Source of the DNA: Allobosea caraganae
GTDB lineage: Bacteria; Pseudomonadota; Alphaproteobacteria; Rhizobiales; Beijerinckiaceae
Direction: 5' to 3'
NCBI RefSeq assembly: GCF_003351345.1
Contig: NZ_QQTO01000016.1
Location: forward strand, 1-64,000
DNA length: 64,000 nt
Both the position numbers and the translations under genes were made by a program. Positions within the stretch are counted from its first letter, which is position 1, and each line of letters begins with the position of its first letter. This document shows positions 1 to 8,316 of this stretch, piece by piece. The notes beneath the pieces were generated by a model. It was given only the letters and a program-made list of their open reading frames with translations, was not told the origin of the DNA and did no database searches.

Positions 1-46
1 GCGCCATCCGCTCCCAGGCCGCGTCGTTCAGAACAAGGCGATCCAT
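1..46 (-). CDS. IS5-family transposase, N-terminal fragment at window edge
   Basis: Only the first 15 codons are in the window, starting at an ATG on the minus strand at 46. The peptide reads MDRLVLNDAAWERMA, which resembles the N-terminus of IS5-type (IS427-like group) DDE transposases, where a W-E-R-M/I-x-P segment follows a short leader. The rest of the gene lies to the left of the window. The family call rests on this short match and has not been tested; the gene could be intact or broken outside the window. Confidence 0.5.
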   Translation of the reverse strand, partial: MDRLVLNDAAWERMA

Positions 47-92
47 CACACCCAAGACTGCCTCCCAAAAGCAGTCTTGAATCACAACCCCC
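1..92 (-). mobile_element. Probable end of an IS5-type insertion sequence
   Basis: The transposase start is preceded by a short leader containing a 9-bp inverted repeat (CAAGACTGC at 53-61, GCAGTCTTG at 71-79). The element end is placed tentatively near 92, after the CAACCCCC run. No second terminal repeat or target duplication can be seen because the rest of the element is outside the window, so the boundary is a guess. Confidence 0.3.
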
Positions 93-154
93 GGAAAATG
101 GGAATCCTAAGAGTCCACACCACCTAGCCTGCGCGGGCCGACGACGGAGCTGGA

Positions 155-739
155 ATGGACAAAGCCGGTTTCAAGGTCTTCCCGCTGACGCCTGAGCGCT
201 GGCCCGATCTGGAGGAGCTCTTCGGGCCGAAGGGCGCCTGCTATGGCTGCTGGTGCAACCATTTCCGCATGCCGCAGAAGCAGCGCATGTCTTTGCTCGG
301 CGAGGGCGCGCGGCTGCTGTTCGCGGAGCGCGTGCGCGAGGGGCCACCGCCCGGCGTGCTCGCCTATGACGGCGAAACCTGCATCGGCTGGCTCCAGGTC
401 GGCCCGCGCCGCGACATCCCCGAATGGAACAACCCGCGCCGCGCCTCGACACCGCTGCCGGATGCGCCGGCCGAGGACGCGCGCAACTGGGCTGCGTCAT
501 GCTTCTTCGTGCGCCGGCAATGGCAGGGGAAGGGCGTGACGGCGGCCCTGCTCGACGGCGCGGTCGATTTCGCCCGCACCAGCAGCGCGCGCCTGCTGGA
601 AGCGGCGGCGATGGACCACGAGCTCAAGCGCAGCAGCGCGGGCCTTTACGTCGGCCCCGAACGCATCTTCCTGCGCGCGGGGTTCACCGAGGTTGCCCGG
701 CACAAGGAGGGCCGGCCGCTGATGCGGCTGATGCTCTGA
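155..739 (+). CDS. GNAT-family N-acetyltransferase
   Basis: A 194-residue protein with a GNAT fold signature. A beta-strand plus acetyl-CoA loop is seen at about residues 115-130 (CFFVRRQWQGKGVTAALLDG; Q/R-x-x-G-x-G/A type). A C-terminal segment (residues about 165-180, with ERIFLRAGFTEV) is typical of GNAT enzymes, where the motif is Y-x-x-x-G-F. The N-terminal third is rich in Cys and Trp (CYGCWCNHF), as in a subgroup of bacterial GNATs annotated only at family level. The start follows a GGAG at about 8 nt. Substrate is unknown. The gene stands alone beside the IS end and is convergent with the hydrolase gene that follows. Confidence 0.8.
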   Translation: MDKAGFKVFPLTPERWPDLEELFGPKGACYGCWCNHFRMPQKQRMSLLGEGARLLFAERVREGPPPGVLAYDGETCIGWLQVGPRRDIPEWNNPRRASTPLPDAPAEDARNWAASCFFVRRQWQGKGVTAALLDGAVDFARTSSARLLEAAAMDHELKRSSAGLYVGPERIFLRAGFTEVARHKEGRPLMRLML

Positions 740-757
740 CCAGTCTATTGCCGGCCG

Positions 758-1612
758 CTATTCCGCGAGGATGAACTCGCGGATCAGGCGAAAGGCGCGC
801 TCGGGTTCGTCCGGGACCACACCATGGCCGCAATCGGGGAAGCGTTCGAAGCGGACGAGTCCATCGGGCAGGCACTCGACCAGGGTCTCGCTGAATGCCA
901 TCGGCATGATCGGGTCGCGGTCGCCCGCCAGAACCAGAACCGGACGGGTCACCCGGGCGAGGCCGGCGCGAAAATCCATGCGTCCCTGCTCATTGGCGGG
1001 CCCGTTGAACCAGAGCGCGACATCGCTGCGGGCGATCATGCGCGACGGCGCATCAGGCGTGTCGGCGGGCCGCGCCCGGTAGAGTGGCAGGCAATATTTG
1101 AAATAGGCGGCGCGGCTCTCGGAGGACGGGCTCGACCAATAGGCTTGCGCGATCGCTCGCGCCTGCGGGCCGCCTATGCGCTCGAAGGCCGCGTAGATCG
1201 CCGGGAAGTCGATCTTTGCCGCGGTGCTGGTCAGGATCAGCTTCGCGGCATGGCCGGGGTGGCGGGTGGCATAGGCCTGCGCCACGAAGCCGCCGAAGGA
1301 TGCGCCATAGATGATCGGCTTCTCGATGCCGAGCGCGTCGCACAGCCCCTTCACGTCGTCGCCCCACTGCGCGAGATTCCAGCTGTCCCGTTCGCCGTCC
1401 GAACTCCGCCCGCAGCCGCGGTGATCGAGGTAGACGATCTGCACGACGTCGCTGAGGGCCGAAAAGGCCGGCTTGAAGATGGAATGGTCGGCGCCAGGGC
1501 CGCCATGGAGCAGGATCAGCGTCGGCTTGGCGCGCATGGCCGGGCCGTCGGGCACGAGCCCGGCGCCCTCGACATCGAAATAGAGTCTGGTGCCATTGAC
1601 ATGGACGTACAT
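758..1612 (-). CDS. Alpha/beta-fold hydrolase, proline iminopeptidase-like
   Basis: A 284-residue alpha/beta hydrolase. The oxyanion-hole motif HGGPG lies near residue 40 and is characteristic of the proline iminopeptidase (S33) group. The nucleophile elbow is G-A-S-F-G-G near residue 115. An acid in GDRDPIMP and a His in DCGHG complete the triad. The reading frame is open further upstream, but that extension is antisense to dapB; the ATG at 1612, giving MYVHVNGTRLYFDVEG, matches the usual family start. Substrate cannot be told from sequence. It is divergent from the DapB-like gene. Confidence 0.82.
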   Translation of the reverse strand: MYVHVNGTRLYFDVEGAGLVPDGPAMRAKPTLILLHGGPGADHSIFKPAFSALSDVVQIVYLDHRGCGRSSDGERDSWNLAQWGDDVKGLCDALGIEKPIIYGASFGGFVAQAYATRHPGHAAKLILTSTAAKIDFPAIYAAFERIGGPQARAIAQAYWSSPSSESRAAYFKYCLPLYRARPADTPDAPSRMIARSDVALWFNGPANEQGRMDFRAGLARVTRPVLVLAGDRDPIMPMAFSETLVECLPDGLVRFERFPDCGHGVVPDEPERAFRLIREFILAE

Positions 1613-1720
1613 ACGGACACGCGCTTGTTCTCGGGACCGGAAGCAGTGTAGCGGCCGGGGCCAGATGGACAATGGCGCGCCGTGCCATCGGCGGCACAAC
1701 GATAGTCTCGGGAGGTTCTC

Positions 1721-2524
1721 ATGATCCGCATCACGCTTGCCGGCTGCACCGGCTGGGTCGGCAAGGCGCTCGTCGCCGCCATTACGGCCGCGCCCGATCT
1801 CGAACTGGTCGCCGGCATCTCGCGCAAGGCGGCGGGGCGCGATCTCGGCGAGGCGGCGGGCCAGCCCACGAACGGGCTGCCGATCTTCGCGACGGTCGCG
1901 GAGGCGCTGTTCGTCCCCTCCGACGTGCTGATCGACTACACCAAGCCCGATAGCGTGAAGGCCAACGTGCTGACCGCGGTCGCCGGTGGGCGCCATGTCG
2001 TGGTCGGTGCCTCCGGCATGACGGGCGAGGACTATGCCGAGATCGATGCGGCGGCGCGCGAGGCCGGCATCGGCGTTTTGGCGGCCGGCAATTTCTCGAT
2101 CACCGCGACCCTGCTGCGCCGCTTCGCCCGCGAGGCGGTGAAGTACGTTCCCGATGTCGAGATCATCGACTACGCCTCGGCCTCGAAGCCCGATACGCCG
2201 TCAGGCACCGGGCGCGAGCTGGCCGAGACGCTTGGGGCTGAGCGTATGGCCGGAACCTCGAAGCCGGTCTCCGAACTCGGCGGCGCGCGCGAGACGCGCG
2301 GCGCGGCAATCGGCGCCCCGCACGCTGTCCAGGTGCATTCCGTGCGCATGCCCGGCTTCGTGCTGTCCTGCGAGGCGGTGTTCGGCCTGCCCGACGAGCG
2401 GCTGGTGATTCGCCACGACGCCGGCACCTCCGCCGCTCCCTATGTCGGGGGCACTCTGCTCGCGGCGCGGCGGGTTTCGGAAAGTGTCGGCCTGCGCCGC
2501 GGCCTCGACAGCCTGATGGTCTGA
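1721..2524 (+). CDS. dapB: DapB-like 4-hydroxy-tetrahydrodipicolinate reductase with altered active site
   Basis: A 267-residue protein with the DapB two-domain layout: an N-terminal Rossmann nucleotide-binding motif (GCTGWVGK, residues 7-14), the GASG and AGNFS loops, and the substrate motif KPDTPSGTG. DapB reduces the dihydrodipicolinate precursor with NAD(P)H in lysine and meso-diaminopimelate synthesis. The canonical E-A-H-H-R-H-K segment is here D-Y-A-S-A-S-K: the Lys is kept, but the His normally acting as general acid/base is Ala. It may therefore be a paralog with another substrate. The start has a clear GGAGG about 5 nt upstream. A second canonical dapB elsewhere in the genome would support a different role. 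Confidence 0.75.
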   Translation: MIRITLAGCTGWVGKALVAAITAAPDLELVAGISRKAAGRDLGEAAGQPTNGLPIFATVAEALFVPSDVLIDYTKPDSVKANVLTAVAGGRHVVVGASGMTGEDYAEIDAAAREAGIGVLAAGNFSITATLLRRFAREAVKYVPDVEIIDYASASKPDTPSGTGRELAETLGAERMAGTSKPVSELGGARETRGAAIGAPHAVQVHSVRMPGFVLSCEAVFGLPDERLVIRHDAGTSAAPYVGGTLLAARRVSESVGLRRGLDSLMV

Positions 2525-2675
2525 GACCGCCCGAAATTGCCTGGAAACGAGGGTTTTCCGCAGGATTCGTAACCGGCTAACTTGCTGATTTCGATCGTTT
2601 TCTGACGCAACGTTAACCCCACGTTCGCTCGCATCTGCGAAAGCAGCGGCGCGTTTGGATTTGGCGGTGAGTGCG

Positions 2676-4352
2676 ATGCGGAAACTGGGGCTGACAGCGA
2701 AGATCACGATGTTGTTCGCGCTGTTGGGCATCGCCGCGGGCATCGGTCTCTACAGCGCCGTGAAGGGGCTCGATTTGGTCCATGAGATCGACAAGGAGGC
2801 CTTTGCCGGGCTCGCCTTGTCGAACCGGGCGACGCTGCTCTCGAACCGCGTCGCCCAGACCTCGCTGCTCAGCCGCTTCGACGACGCGGCCACTCCGCGT
2901 GCCATCGAGGCGGCGCTCGATGCGCTCGACGGCTCGATCGAGCTGGTCGATGCGGCCCGCGCCAGCTTCATCTCGTCGCTGCCCGAGGATTTCCGGGCGG
3001 AGAACCAGACGCTCGACCCGATCATCAGGACCTTCATCGCCTTCCAGCGCGACATCGTCGCGATGGGCCGCAACGTCTCGCCCAAGGCGGCGCTGATCGA
3101 GGCCTCCGCCGACGCCGCGCGCGAGAACGTGCGCCAGATCCTGACGATCACGACCAAGCTGACCGATGGGCTCGACCGGCGCGCGCAGCTCAGCGCCGCC
3201 CATGCCAGCGAGCTCGAGCGCTCGGTGCGCTGGAAGGTGATCATCACAGCGATCAGCCTGCCTTTGGCTGGCGCAATGCTGGCGATCTACCTGCTGCGCA
3301 CGCATCTGACCCGGCCGCTGCGCGAGCTGATGGTCACGATCGCCGCCGCGACCTCGTCGAGCGCCGTGATCGAGGTGCCGCATGTTCGCCGCAAGGACGA
3401 GATCGGCCAGCTCGCCCGCACCGTGCGCACTTTGAGCGAGGTCCGCGCCACCCTCGTCACCCGCGAGGCCGAGGCCGACCTCGCGCAACTGCACCAGGGC
3501 GAGCGCACGCAGGAGCTCGGCCGCATCGCCGACGAGTTCGAGGGCAGGCTCGGCGTGCTGCTGCGCGACATTGCCGAAGTCAGCGAGATCCTGCGCGCCG
3601 CGCTGCAGGATTCCGCGGTGCGCGCCCAGCAGGTCTCGCAGAGCACGGCGACGGCGGCCTCCGCCGTCACCGGCGCCGGCGACGAGGCGCAGCGCATCAC
3701 CGACGCCGCGCTGCGGCTCGAATACGTCATCCAGCAGATCAACACCGAGGTCCGACGCGTCTCTGAGACCGCGACCGCCGCCTCGCAGGAGGCCGCCGGC
3801 ACGTCTGGCCTCGTGCGCCGGCTCACCGAGAACGCGAGCCAGATCCGCGACGTCGTCGAGATCATCGAGGCGATCGCGCGCCAGACCAACCTGCTGGCGC
3901 TGAACGCGACGATCGAGGCGGCGCGCGCCGGCGTGCATGGCCGCGGCTTCGCGGTGGTCGCCAGCGAGGTCAAGGCGCTGGCGGGCCAGACCGCGGAGGC
4001 GACGGCGCAGATCGTCAAGCGCATCAGCAACGTCAACGAGGCGCTGTCGCATGCGGCGCAGGCCGTCTCGGCGATCGTGTCGAGCGTCGGCGCGGTCGAG
4101 CAGACCAGCACCGAAATCTCGACCATGGTGGCCTCGCATTCCGAGCTGCTCGGCTCGCTTGGCGATACGGTCGGGCGCATCTCGCATGTCACCGGCACGG
4201 CGGCGGGCGCGATGGCCGAGATCGCCAAGGCCAACGTCCAGGGCGTCGCCCAGGCCGATATGGGCGCGATGGGCGCCCGCGACCTCGACGAGCGCATCGC
4301 CGCCCTGCAGGGCGAGGCGGTCGAGTTCGTGAGAAGGCTGCGCGCGGCGTGA
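2676..4352 (+). CDS. Methyl-accepting chemotaxis protein
   Basis: A 558-residue transmembrane chemoreceptor. TM1 is at about residues 10-30 and TM2 at about 188-207, with a helical periplasmic sensor region between them that contains no recognisable PAS or Cache domain. A HAMP domain follows (about 208-262, with [16 protein letters not shown]). The cytoplasmic MCP signalling domain has its hairpin tip at about 395-420 ([19 protein letters not shown]), the contact site for CheA and CheW. The ATG at 2676 was preferred over an in-frame TTG at 2655 because a GGTGAG lies just upstream. Ligand is unknown and no che genes are nearby. The terminal CheR-tethering pentapeptide is absent. Confidence 0.9.
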   Translation: MRKLGLTAKITMLFALLGIAAGIGLYSAVKGLDLVHEIDKEAFAGLALSNRATLLSNRVAQTSLLSRFDDAATPRAIEAALDALDGSIELVDAARASFISSLPEDFRAENQTLDPIIRTFIAFQRDIVAMGRNVSPKAALIEASADAARENVRQILTITTKLTDGLDRRAQLSAAHASELERSVRWKVIITAISLPLAGAMLAIYLLRTHLTRPLRELMVTIAAATSSSAVIEVPHVRRKDEIGQLARTVRTLSEVRATLVTREAEADLAQLHQGERTQELGRIADEFEGRLGVLLRDIAEVSEILRAALQDSAVRAQQVSQSTATAASAVTGAGDEAQRITDAALRLEYVIQQINTEVRRVSETATAASQEAAGTSGLVRRLTENASQIRDVVEIIEAIARQTNLLALNATIEAARAGVHGRGFAVVASEVKALAGQTAEATAQIVKRISNVNEALSHAAQAVSAIVSSVGAVEQTSTEISTMVASHSELLGSLGDTVGRISHVTGTAAGAMAEIAKANVQGVAQADMGAMGARDLDERIAALQGEAVEFVRRLRAA

Positions 4353-4375
4353 CAGCGCTTCGAGCAGGCGCGCCC

Positions 4376-4540
4376 TCCCTTCTCCCCCTGCGGGAGAAGG
4401 TGCCCGGAAGGGGCGGATGAGGGGTCGCGCTGCGCTATCCGGATGTCGAAGATGCCACGCGCGATGTTGCAATCGTCGCGCGACCCCTCATCCGTCAGCG
4501 CTTCGCGCTGCCACCTTCTCCCGCAGGGGGAGAAGGGAAG
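4376..4540. repeat. Family A palindromic repeat, copy 1
   Basis: A long imperfect inverted repeat. The left arm begins CTTCTCCCCCTGCGGGAGAA followed by a GGCGGATGAGGGG segment. The right arm is the reverse complement (CCCCTCATCCGTC, then CTTCTCCCGCAGGGGGAGAAG). The loop is about 50 nt. The same arms recur at 32012, 38004 and 45759. It lies directly after the chemoreceptor stop codon and before the helicase. Confidence 0.85.
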
Positions 4541-4634
4541 GACGCGCTTGTTCAGGCTTGCGTCGGAGGCCCGACTCGCGCCCATTGGCGGGCATGCCAA
4601 CCTGCCCCACATCCCGCCCGAATTGCTTGTGCCC

Positions 4635-5729
4635 ATGAGCAACTGGTCGCCGCAACAGGATGCCGCGCTGAGCGCCGTCGCGCGCTGGCTCCAGGGCGGC
4701 CATCCGCAGGTCTTCCGGTTGTTCGGCTATGCCGGCACCGGCAAGACCACGCTCGCGCGCCATATCGCCGAGGGCGTCGATGGCGACGTCGTCTTCGCCG
4801 CCTATACCGGCAAGGCGGCGCTGGTGCTGCGCAACAAGGGCTGCGACGGCGCGCAGACGATCCATTCGCTGATCTACCGCTCGCGCGGCGTCGAGGAGGA
4901 GAGCCCGACCTTCGTCATCAACCGCGAGAGCAACGCCGCCAAGGCCAGCCTGATCATCATCGACGAATGCTCGATGGTCGACGAGGACCTCGGCAAGGAC
5001 CTGCTCTCCTTCAATACGCCGGTGCTGGTGCTGGGCGACCCGGCGCAGCTGCCGCCGGTCAAGGGCGGTGGCTTCTTCACCGAGGCCGAGCCCGACGTGA
5101 TGCTGACCGAGGTGCACCGGCAGGCGGCGGACAACCCGATCGTGCGGATGTCGATGATCGTGCGCGAGGGCGGGCGCCTCGATGTCGGCGAGTACGGCGA
5201 GAGCCGGGTGATCCGGCGCGATGCGATCAACTCCGAGATCGTGCTCGGCGCCGACCAGGTGCTGGTCGGCATGAACAAGACACGGCGGCTCTACAATGCC
5301 CGCATCCGCCAGCTGATGGGCCGCACCGAGACGGTTCCGGTCGCGGGCGAGAAGCTGGTCTGCCTGCGCAACGACAAGAGCAAGGGCCTGCTCAACGGCG
5401 GCTCCTGGATCGTGCAGGAGCTGAAGACCTCGAAGAAGGGCCTCGTCACCATGCGGGTGACGCCGGAGGACGAGGCAGGCGGCAAGCCGGTCAAGGTCTC
5501 GGTGCTGCCGAACTTCTTCGATGGCACCGAGGAAGAGGTGCCGTGGGAGCTGCGCAAGCATACCGACGAGTTCACTTTCGGCTACGCGCTGACAGTCCAC
5601 AAGTCGCAGGGCTCGCAGTGGGACGACATCGTGCTGTTCGACGAGGCCTTCGCCTTCCGCGAGCACCGGGCGCGCTGGCTCTATACCGGGCTGACAAGGG
5701 CGGCGGAGACGATCACGGTGGTGGTGTAG
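4635..5729 (+). CDS. RecD-like ATP-dependent DNA helicase (UvrD/RecD superfamily 1B)
   Basis: A 364-residue superfamily-1 helicase. Walker A is GYAGTGKTT (near residue 30), Walker B is LIIIDECSMV, motif III is GDPAQLPPV, and the C-terminal motifs are ALTVHKSQGSQWD and YTGLTRAAE. It resembles the short RecD2-like ATPases of alphaproteobacteria, which lack the long N-terminal region of RecD. It probably acts on DNA ends or in repair, but its partners are unknown. The frame is open upstream to 4443, but that part is repeat A1 sequence, so the ATG giving MSNWSPQQDAAL was chosen. No recB or recC is nearby. Confidence 0.85.
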   Translation: MSNWSPQQDAALSAVARWLQGGHPQVFRLFGYAGTGKTTLARHIAEGVDGDVVFAAYTGKAALVLRNKGCDGAQTIHSLIYRSRGVEEESPTFVINRESNAAKASLIIIDECSMVDEDLGKDLLSFNTPVLVLGDPAQLPPVKGGGFFTEAEPDVMLTEVHRQAADNPIVRMSMIVREGGRLDVGEYGESRVIRRDAINSEIVLGADQVLVGMNKTRRLYNARIRQLMGRTETVPVAGEKLVCLRNDKSKGLLNGGSWIVQELKTSKKGLVTMRVTPEDEAGGKPVKVSVLPNFFDGTEEEVPWELRKHTDEFTFGYALTVHKSQGSQWDDIVLFDEAFAFREHRARWLYTGLTRAAETITVVV

Positions 5730-5913
5730 CCGCGAGACCGTTTCGGGATTCCAGAGACGTTCAAGTCCGGCTATCATCTGATTCTGGCGTGGCCCGCGCC
5801 TCCTCCCTCCAACCGGGAAAGCACTGCGCAGGGCGAGAGAAACGTCGAACCGACTGTTCGAGCACGATGCATGAGGAGGGATTGCAGCAGCCGCTCGCAC
5901 CAGGAGGTTCTGC

Positions 5914-6621
5914 ATGAAACTGTCTCAACCCGTCGATTATTTGAAGCGCAAGGCCCGGCTGTTGTCGCGGCAGGAGCGGATTCCGCTGCACGCGGCCCTC
6001 GACCGCATCGCGGCCGAGGAGGGGTTCCGAAGCTGGGGCTTGCTCATGGCGAGGGCGCCGTCGATTGCGGGCGAACTGTATTCGCGCCTGGAAACGGGGG
6101 ATCTGGTTCTGCTGGGAGCGCGGCCGGGATTGGGCAAGACCCTGATGGGTCTCAAGCTCGCGGTCGAGGCCGTCAGGTCCGGCCGGCGCAGCGTCTTCTT
6201 CACGCTCGAATATGCCGAGAAGGACGTGCTGGGCCGTCTCCGCGCCATTGGCATCGACAGGCGGCAGCTTGGCGCCTCGTTCGACTACGATTGCTCGGAT
6301 GCGATCAATGCCGACTACATCGCGACTACGCTGGCAGCGGCGCCGGGCGGTACGCTTGCGGTGATCGACTATCTGCAACTGCTCGATCAAAGGCGCGAGA
6401 ATCCCGACCTGAACAGCCAGGTTCAGGTCTTGAAGGCATTCGCGCAGCGCCAGGGCGTCGTGCTGGTCTTCCTGTCGCAGATCGATCGGCGGTTCGAAGC
6501 GTTGGGGAAGGAGCTTCCCGACCTGAGCGACATCCGCCTGCCGAACGCGCTCGATCTGTCCCTGTTCAGCAAGGCGTGCTTCATGAACGGGGCCGAGTAC
6601 AGCTTCCAGGCGCTGCAGTAG
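5914..6621 (+). CDS. Stand-alone DnaB-type RecA-fold ATPase
   Basis: A 235-residue protein matching only the C-terminal RecA-like core of the replicative helicase DnaB. Walker A is GARPGLGKT (68-76; DnaB has GARPxMGKT). FFTLEYAEKDVLGRL (95-109) mirrors the FFSLEM motif. VIDYLQLLD (150-158) mirrors the DnaB Walker B/H2 motif, and FLSQIDRRFE (186-195) the LSQLNR sensor. The DnaB primase-binding domain is missing. Instead, residues 10-45 resemble a short helical motif also found at the end of some glyoxalase-related proteins (H-x-x-A-L-D-x-I-A-x-x-x-G-F-x-S-W). A strong AGGAGG precedes the ATG by 7 nt. Function is unknown; helicase activity is not assured. Confidence 0.7.
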   Translation: MKLSQPVDYLKRKARLLSRQERIPLHAALDRIAAEEGFRSWGLLMARAPSIAGELYSRLETGDLVLLGARPGLGKTLMGLKLAVEAVRSGRRSVFFTLEYAEKDVLGRLRAIGIDRRQLGASFDYDCSDAINADYIATTLAAAPGGTLAVIDYLQLLDQRRENPDLNSQVQVLKAFAQRQGVVLVFLSQIDRRFEALGKELPDLSDIRLPNALDLSLFSKACFMNGAEYSFQALQ

Positions 6622-6651
6622 AGCTTGCTCTGAATGGTCAGAATCAAGCGC

Positions 6652-6757
6652 CGTCATCCCGGCCGGAGCGCAGCGTAGCGCCGGGATCCATCGTAGAGCG
6701 CAGTTCCCTACGATGGATCCCGGAGCGGCGCCGCTTCGCGGCTTGTCCGGGATGACG
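6652..6757. repeat. Family B palindromic repeat, full copy 1
   Basis: About 106 bp with near-complementary arms. It starts CGTCATCCCGGCCGGAGCG and ends with GCTTGTCCGGGATGACG, with the centre GGATCCATCGTA...TACGATGGATCC. It lies between the convergent DnaB-core and anti-sigma genes, where it could form a bidirectional terminator-like hairpin. Related copies are at 13149 (half) and 31197. Confidence 0.85.
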
Positions 6758-6793
6758 CGGAGAGGTTCCCGCACTGTTCCAGCCGGCCGGTCG

Positions 6794-7558
6794 TCAAAGC
6801 GCCTGCGAGGTCGTTCCCTTGGCGATGACCGGGCCGGTCGGGCGGCCGGTGGGCGAGCCGGTGGCCGGCTCCAGCGTGATCTCGAAGAGCTGGTTTGCGC
6901 CGAGCGGCAGCTGGTCGAGCCTGAGCGCGGTGGCGCGGGGGCGCTCGATCAGGCCGACCGAGCGCGGGCCGACCGCGCGGTCCCACAGCGTCCAGATCTC
7001 CAGCGCCTTGCCCTCGGGCACCGCGATGGCTTGCAGCGGCAGCATCTCGACGCGCCCGTCGCGGAAGGTGTTGACCACGGCGGCCGCGACATTGGTCTCG
7101 GTCAGCAGCACCGCGACCATGACCGGCTGGCGCCGGGCGCGGTCGAGCGCGCCGACGAGGCTGGCCGCGAGCAGCAGCGTCGCCAGCGCGCCGGCGAGCG
7201 CTGCGCCGCGCCAAACGAACAGGCTGTTCCACCAGTCGGAGAAGCGCGAGCCGGACGAGGGGATCGGCGGGACAGGGGCCGTCGTGGCCGCGGGCCGCGC
7301 GGCCAGCGGCGTGATCGCGGCGAGTTCTGTCTCGATCCGCCGCCAGAGCTCGGGCGAGGGCGGGATTGCCGGCGCGGTCGCATCGATCGCGGCGAAGTGC
7401 TGGCGCCAGCGCTCGACGGAGGCGGCGAGTTCGGCATCCGCTTCAAGGCGGCGTTCGAAAGCGGCGAGGTCGGCGCCTTCGAGCAGGCCGAGCACGTATT
7501 CGCCGGCCAGCGCGTCGCGTTCGCTCGGAGTGAGCGGCATGTCGGGGGAGGGGCTCAT
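6794..7558 (-). CDS. Anti-sigma factor, RskA family
   Basis: A 254-residue membrane protein. The N-terminal anti-sigma domain begins LTPSERDALAGEYVLGLLEG, the usual RskA/anti-sigma-K opening. One TM helix lies at about residues 110-130 (AALAGALATLLLAASLVGAL), followed by a periplasmic RskA C-terminal domain. There is no HxxxCxxC zinc motif. Its ATG overlaps the sigma gene stop as ATGA, which implies translational coupling and a 1:1 partner. By family it should hold the sigma factor at the membrane until a signal releases it. The signal is unknown. Confidence 0.85.
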   Translation of the reverse strand: MSPSPDMPLTPSERDALAGEYVLGLLEGADLAAFERRLEADAELAASVERWRQHFAAIDATAPAIPPSPELWRRIETELAAITPLAARPAATTAPVPPIPSSGSRFSDWWNSLFVWRGAALAGALATLLLAASLVGALDRARRQPVMVAVLLTETNVAAAVVNTFRDGRVEMLPLQAIAVPEGKALEIWTLWDRAVGPRSVGLIERPRATALRLDQLPLGANQLFEITLEPATGSPTGRPTGPVIAKGTTSQAL

Positions 7559-8118
7559 CCCAGGCACTCCTTCAGTGCGAGCAGCGAGCGCCTGATCCAG
7601 GATTTCACCGTGCCGATCGGCAGCTTGAGCCGGCCCGCGATCTCGCCATGGGTCAGGCCCTGGACGAAGGCGAGCAGCACGATGCCGCGCCGCTGCTCCG
7701 GCAGTTGCTCCAGGCAGGCGCGCAGGGCCTTGGCGTCCGACAGCTTCGACATCACCGTCTCGGGATCGTCCTCTTCGCTCGCCGTCTGTTCGGCGACAGG
7801 GGTATCGCTCGTCTCCGTCCGCTTCTCGTCGCGCAGGATCGAGAGCGCCCGGTTGCGCAGGATGGCGTAGATCCAGGTCAGGCCGCTGCCGCGCTCGGGG
7901 TCGAAGCGGGCGGCATGGCGCCAGATCAGCACGAAGGCGTCCTGCACCGCCTCCTCGGCCAGCGCCCGCCGCTTGAGCAGGCGCTGCGCCACACCGAGCA
8001 TACGCGCCGACTCGGCCTCGTAGATGCGCTTCAACGCAAGTTTATCGCCCGAGGCGCAGGCGCGCAGCGCGGCTTCGATCTCGGTCGCCTGCTTTGGCAG
8101 CGTGGCGCTCGTCGCCAT
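7555..8118 (-). CDS. ECF-type RNA polymerase sigma factor (RpoE/SigK-like)
   Basis: A 187-residue group 4 sigma factor. Region 2 (about residues 25-95) contains EEAVQDAFVLIWRHAARFD and WIYAILRNRALSILRDEKR, covering -10 recognition and core binding. Region 4 (about 125-180) contains QRRGIVLLAFVQGLTHGEIA with a helix-turn-helix GRLKLPIGTVKSWIRRSL for the -35 box. It is cotranscribed with the RskA-type anti-sigma factor. It is divergent from a secreted DUF4394 protein, which is a plausible regulon member. Such pairs often respond to envelope or oxidative stress; that is inference here. Confidence 0.92.
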   Translation of the reverse strand: MATSATLPKQATEIEAALRACASGDKLALKRIYEAESARMLGVAQRLLKRRALAEEAVQDAFVLIWRHAARFDPERGSGLTWIYAILRNRALSILRDEKRTETSDTPVAEQTASEEDDPETVMSKLSDAKALRACLEQLPEQRRGIVLLAFVQGLTHGEIAGRLKLPIGTVKSWIRRSLLALKECLG

Positions 8119-8316
8119 CCCGTCCCCCTGCTCGGCGCCTCCTGCGAGTGCGCTGGTGCGAGTCTACGCGCCGGAACGCGCCGTGGATGCAGTCCGATCT
8201 TTTATTTCTTCAAACGCATCCGCACCAGCGCTCCGGCCTTATCCGCAACGGGCAGCACGCCAGTCACAGGCGGCGACCGGCCCAAGAGAATTGCGATCCA
8301 ACTGGAGGATACCCTC

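Noticed and set aside
1613..1996. N-terminal extension of the alpha/beta hydrolase frame
   Set aside because: The extra 128 residues are antisense to dapB and absent from the family; the ATG at 1612 gives the usual start.
2613..4472. A 619-codon minus-strand open frame opposite the chemoreceptor
   Set aside because: The chemoreceptor on the plus strand has full domain support; the other frame is Arg/Asp/Gly-rich noise.
4443..4634. N-terminal extension of the RecD-like helicase
   Set aside because: It is translated family A repeat sequence; a normal start exists at 4635.
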